This document shows positions 5,391 to 5,402 of a stretch of 5,402 bases of DNA, piece by piece (positions within the stretch are counted from its first letter, which is position 1; every line of letters starts with the position of its first letter). The notes below the pieces were generated by a model. That model was not told where the DNA came from. It did no database searches and saw nothing but the letters and a program-made list of their open reading frames with translations. The translations under genes and the position numbers were made by a program. This DNA comes from Ruminococcaceae bacterium UBA1244. GTDB taxonomy: Bacteria > Bacillota > Clostridia > Oscillospirales > Acutalibacteraceae. The stretch spans positions 1-5,402 of the forward strand of contig DBWG01000079.1 in the NCBI GenBank assembly GCA_002308635.1, in the 5' to 3' direction.

Positions 5391-5402
5391 AATTTTCAAA
5401 AA

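Noticed and set aside
5108..5392. 94-codon minus-strand frame containing CIGCGS and a later cysteine
   Set aside because: It starts with TTG, has no ribosome binding site, changes from GC-rich to AT-rich composition midway, and shows no coherent domain. The cysteines do not form a recognisable metal site.
1..5402. CRISPR arrays, tRNA or rRNA genes, insertion sequences, attachment sites
   Set aside because: No regularly spaced repeats, no tRNA-like cloverleaf, no transposase and no flanking duplications were seen on either strand.

Overview
The window looks like a chromosomal segment from a low-to-moderate GC Firmicute of the class Clostridia, probably a Ruminococcus-like member of the Oscillospiraceae. 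This rests on strong AGGAG-type ribosome binding sites, tightly packed genes, AT-rich intergenic DNA and the character of the proteins. It is an impression, not a phylogenetic result.

Positions 1-3844 (+ strand) hold one transcription unit for 7-deazaguanine (preQ0/preQ1) synthesis, the precursor part of the queuosine tRNA-modification pathway. A near-consensus sigma-A promoter (45-73) is followed by a leader that looks like a preQ1 riboswitch (about 77-122). An intrinsic terminator (152-184) lies immediately before the first ribosome binding site. The genes follow in order: queD (198-617), queE (622-1281), folE (1283-1849), queC (1860-2546) and queF (2549-3046). Together they encode the whole route from GTP to preQ1: FolE makes dihydroneopterin triphosphate, QueD makes 6-carboxytetrahydropterin, QueE makes 7-carboxy-7-deazaguanine, QueC makes preQ0 and QueF reduces it to preQ1. 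The tRNA-inserting and finishing enzymes (Tgt, QueA, QueG/QueH) are not here. A sixth gene (3071-3844) encodes a metallo-beta-lactamase-fold hydrolase of the COG1237 type. It follows queF by 24 bases and has its own good ribosome binding site; its substrate is unknown.

A strong hairpin at 3847-3877 can terminate transcription in both directions between this operon and a convergent gene on the minus strand (3885-4970). That gene encodes a CdaR/PucR-type transcription regulator and has no obvious functional link to queuosine.

The last 432 bases (4971-5402) have no convincing gene. They contain the regulator's leader with a weak promoter candidate, an AT-rich stretch (about 22% G+C over 5041-5220) with a perfect inverted repeat, and then an abrupt G+C-rich block (about 54% over 5221-5390) with several complementary segments and a recurring GCACC motif. 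I cannot identify that block.

The most interesting points are the leader with mutually exclusive pairings that would place all preQ1 synthesis, including a folE copy, under attenuation; the metallo-hydrolase at the end of the operon; and the unexplained structured island at the right edge.
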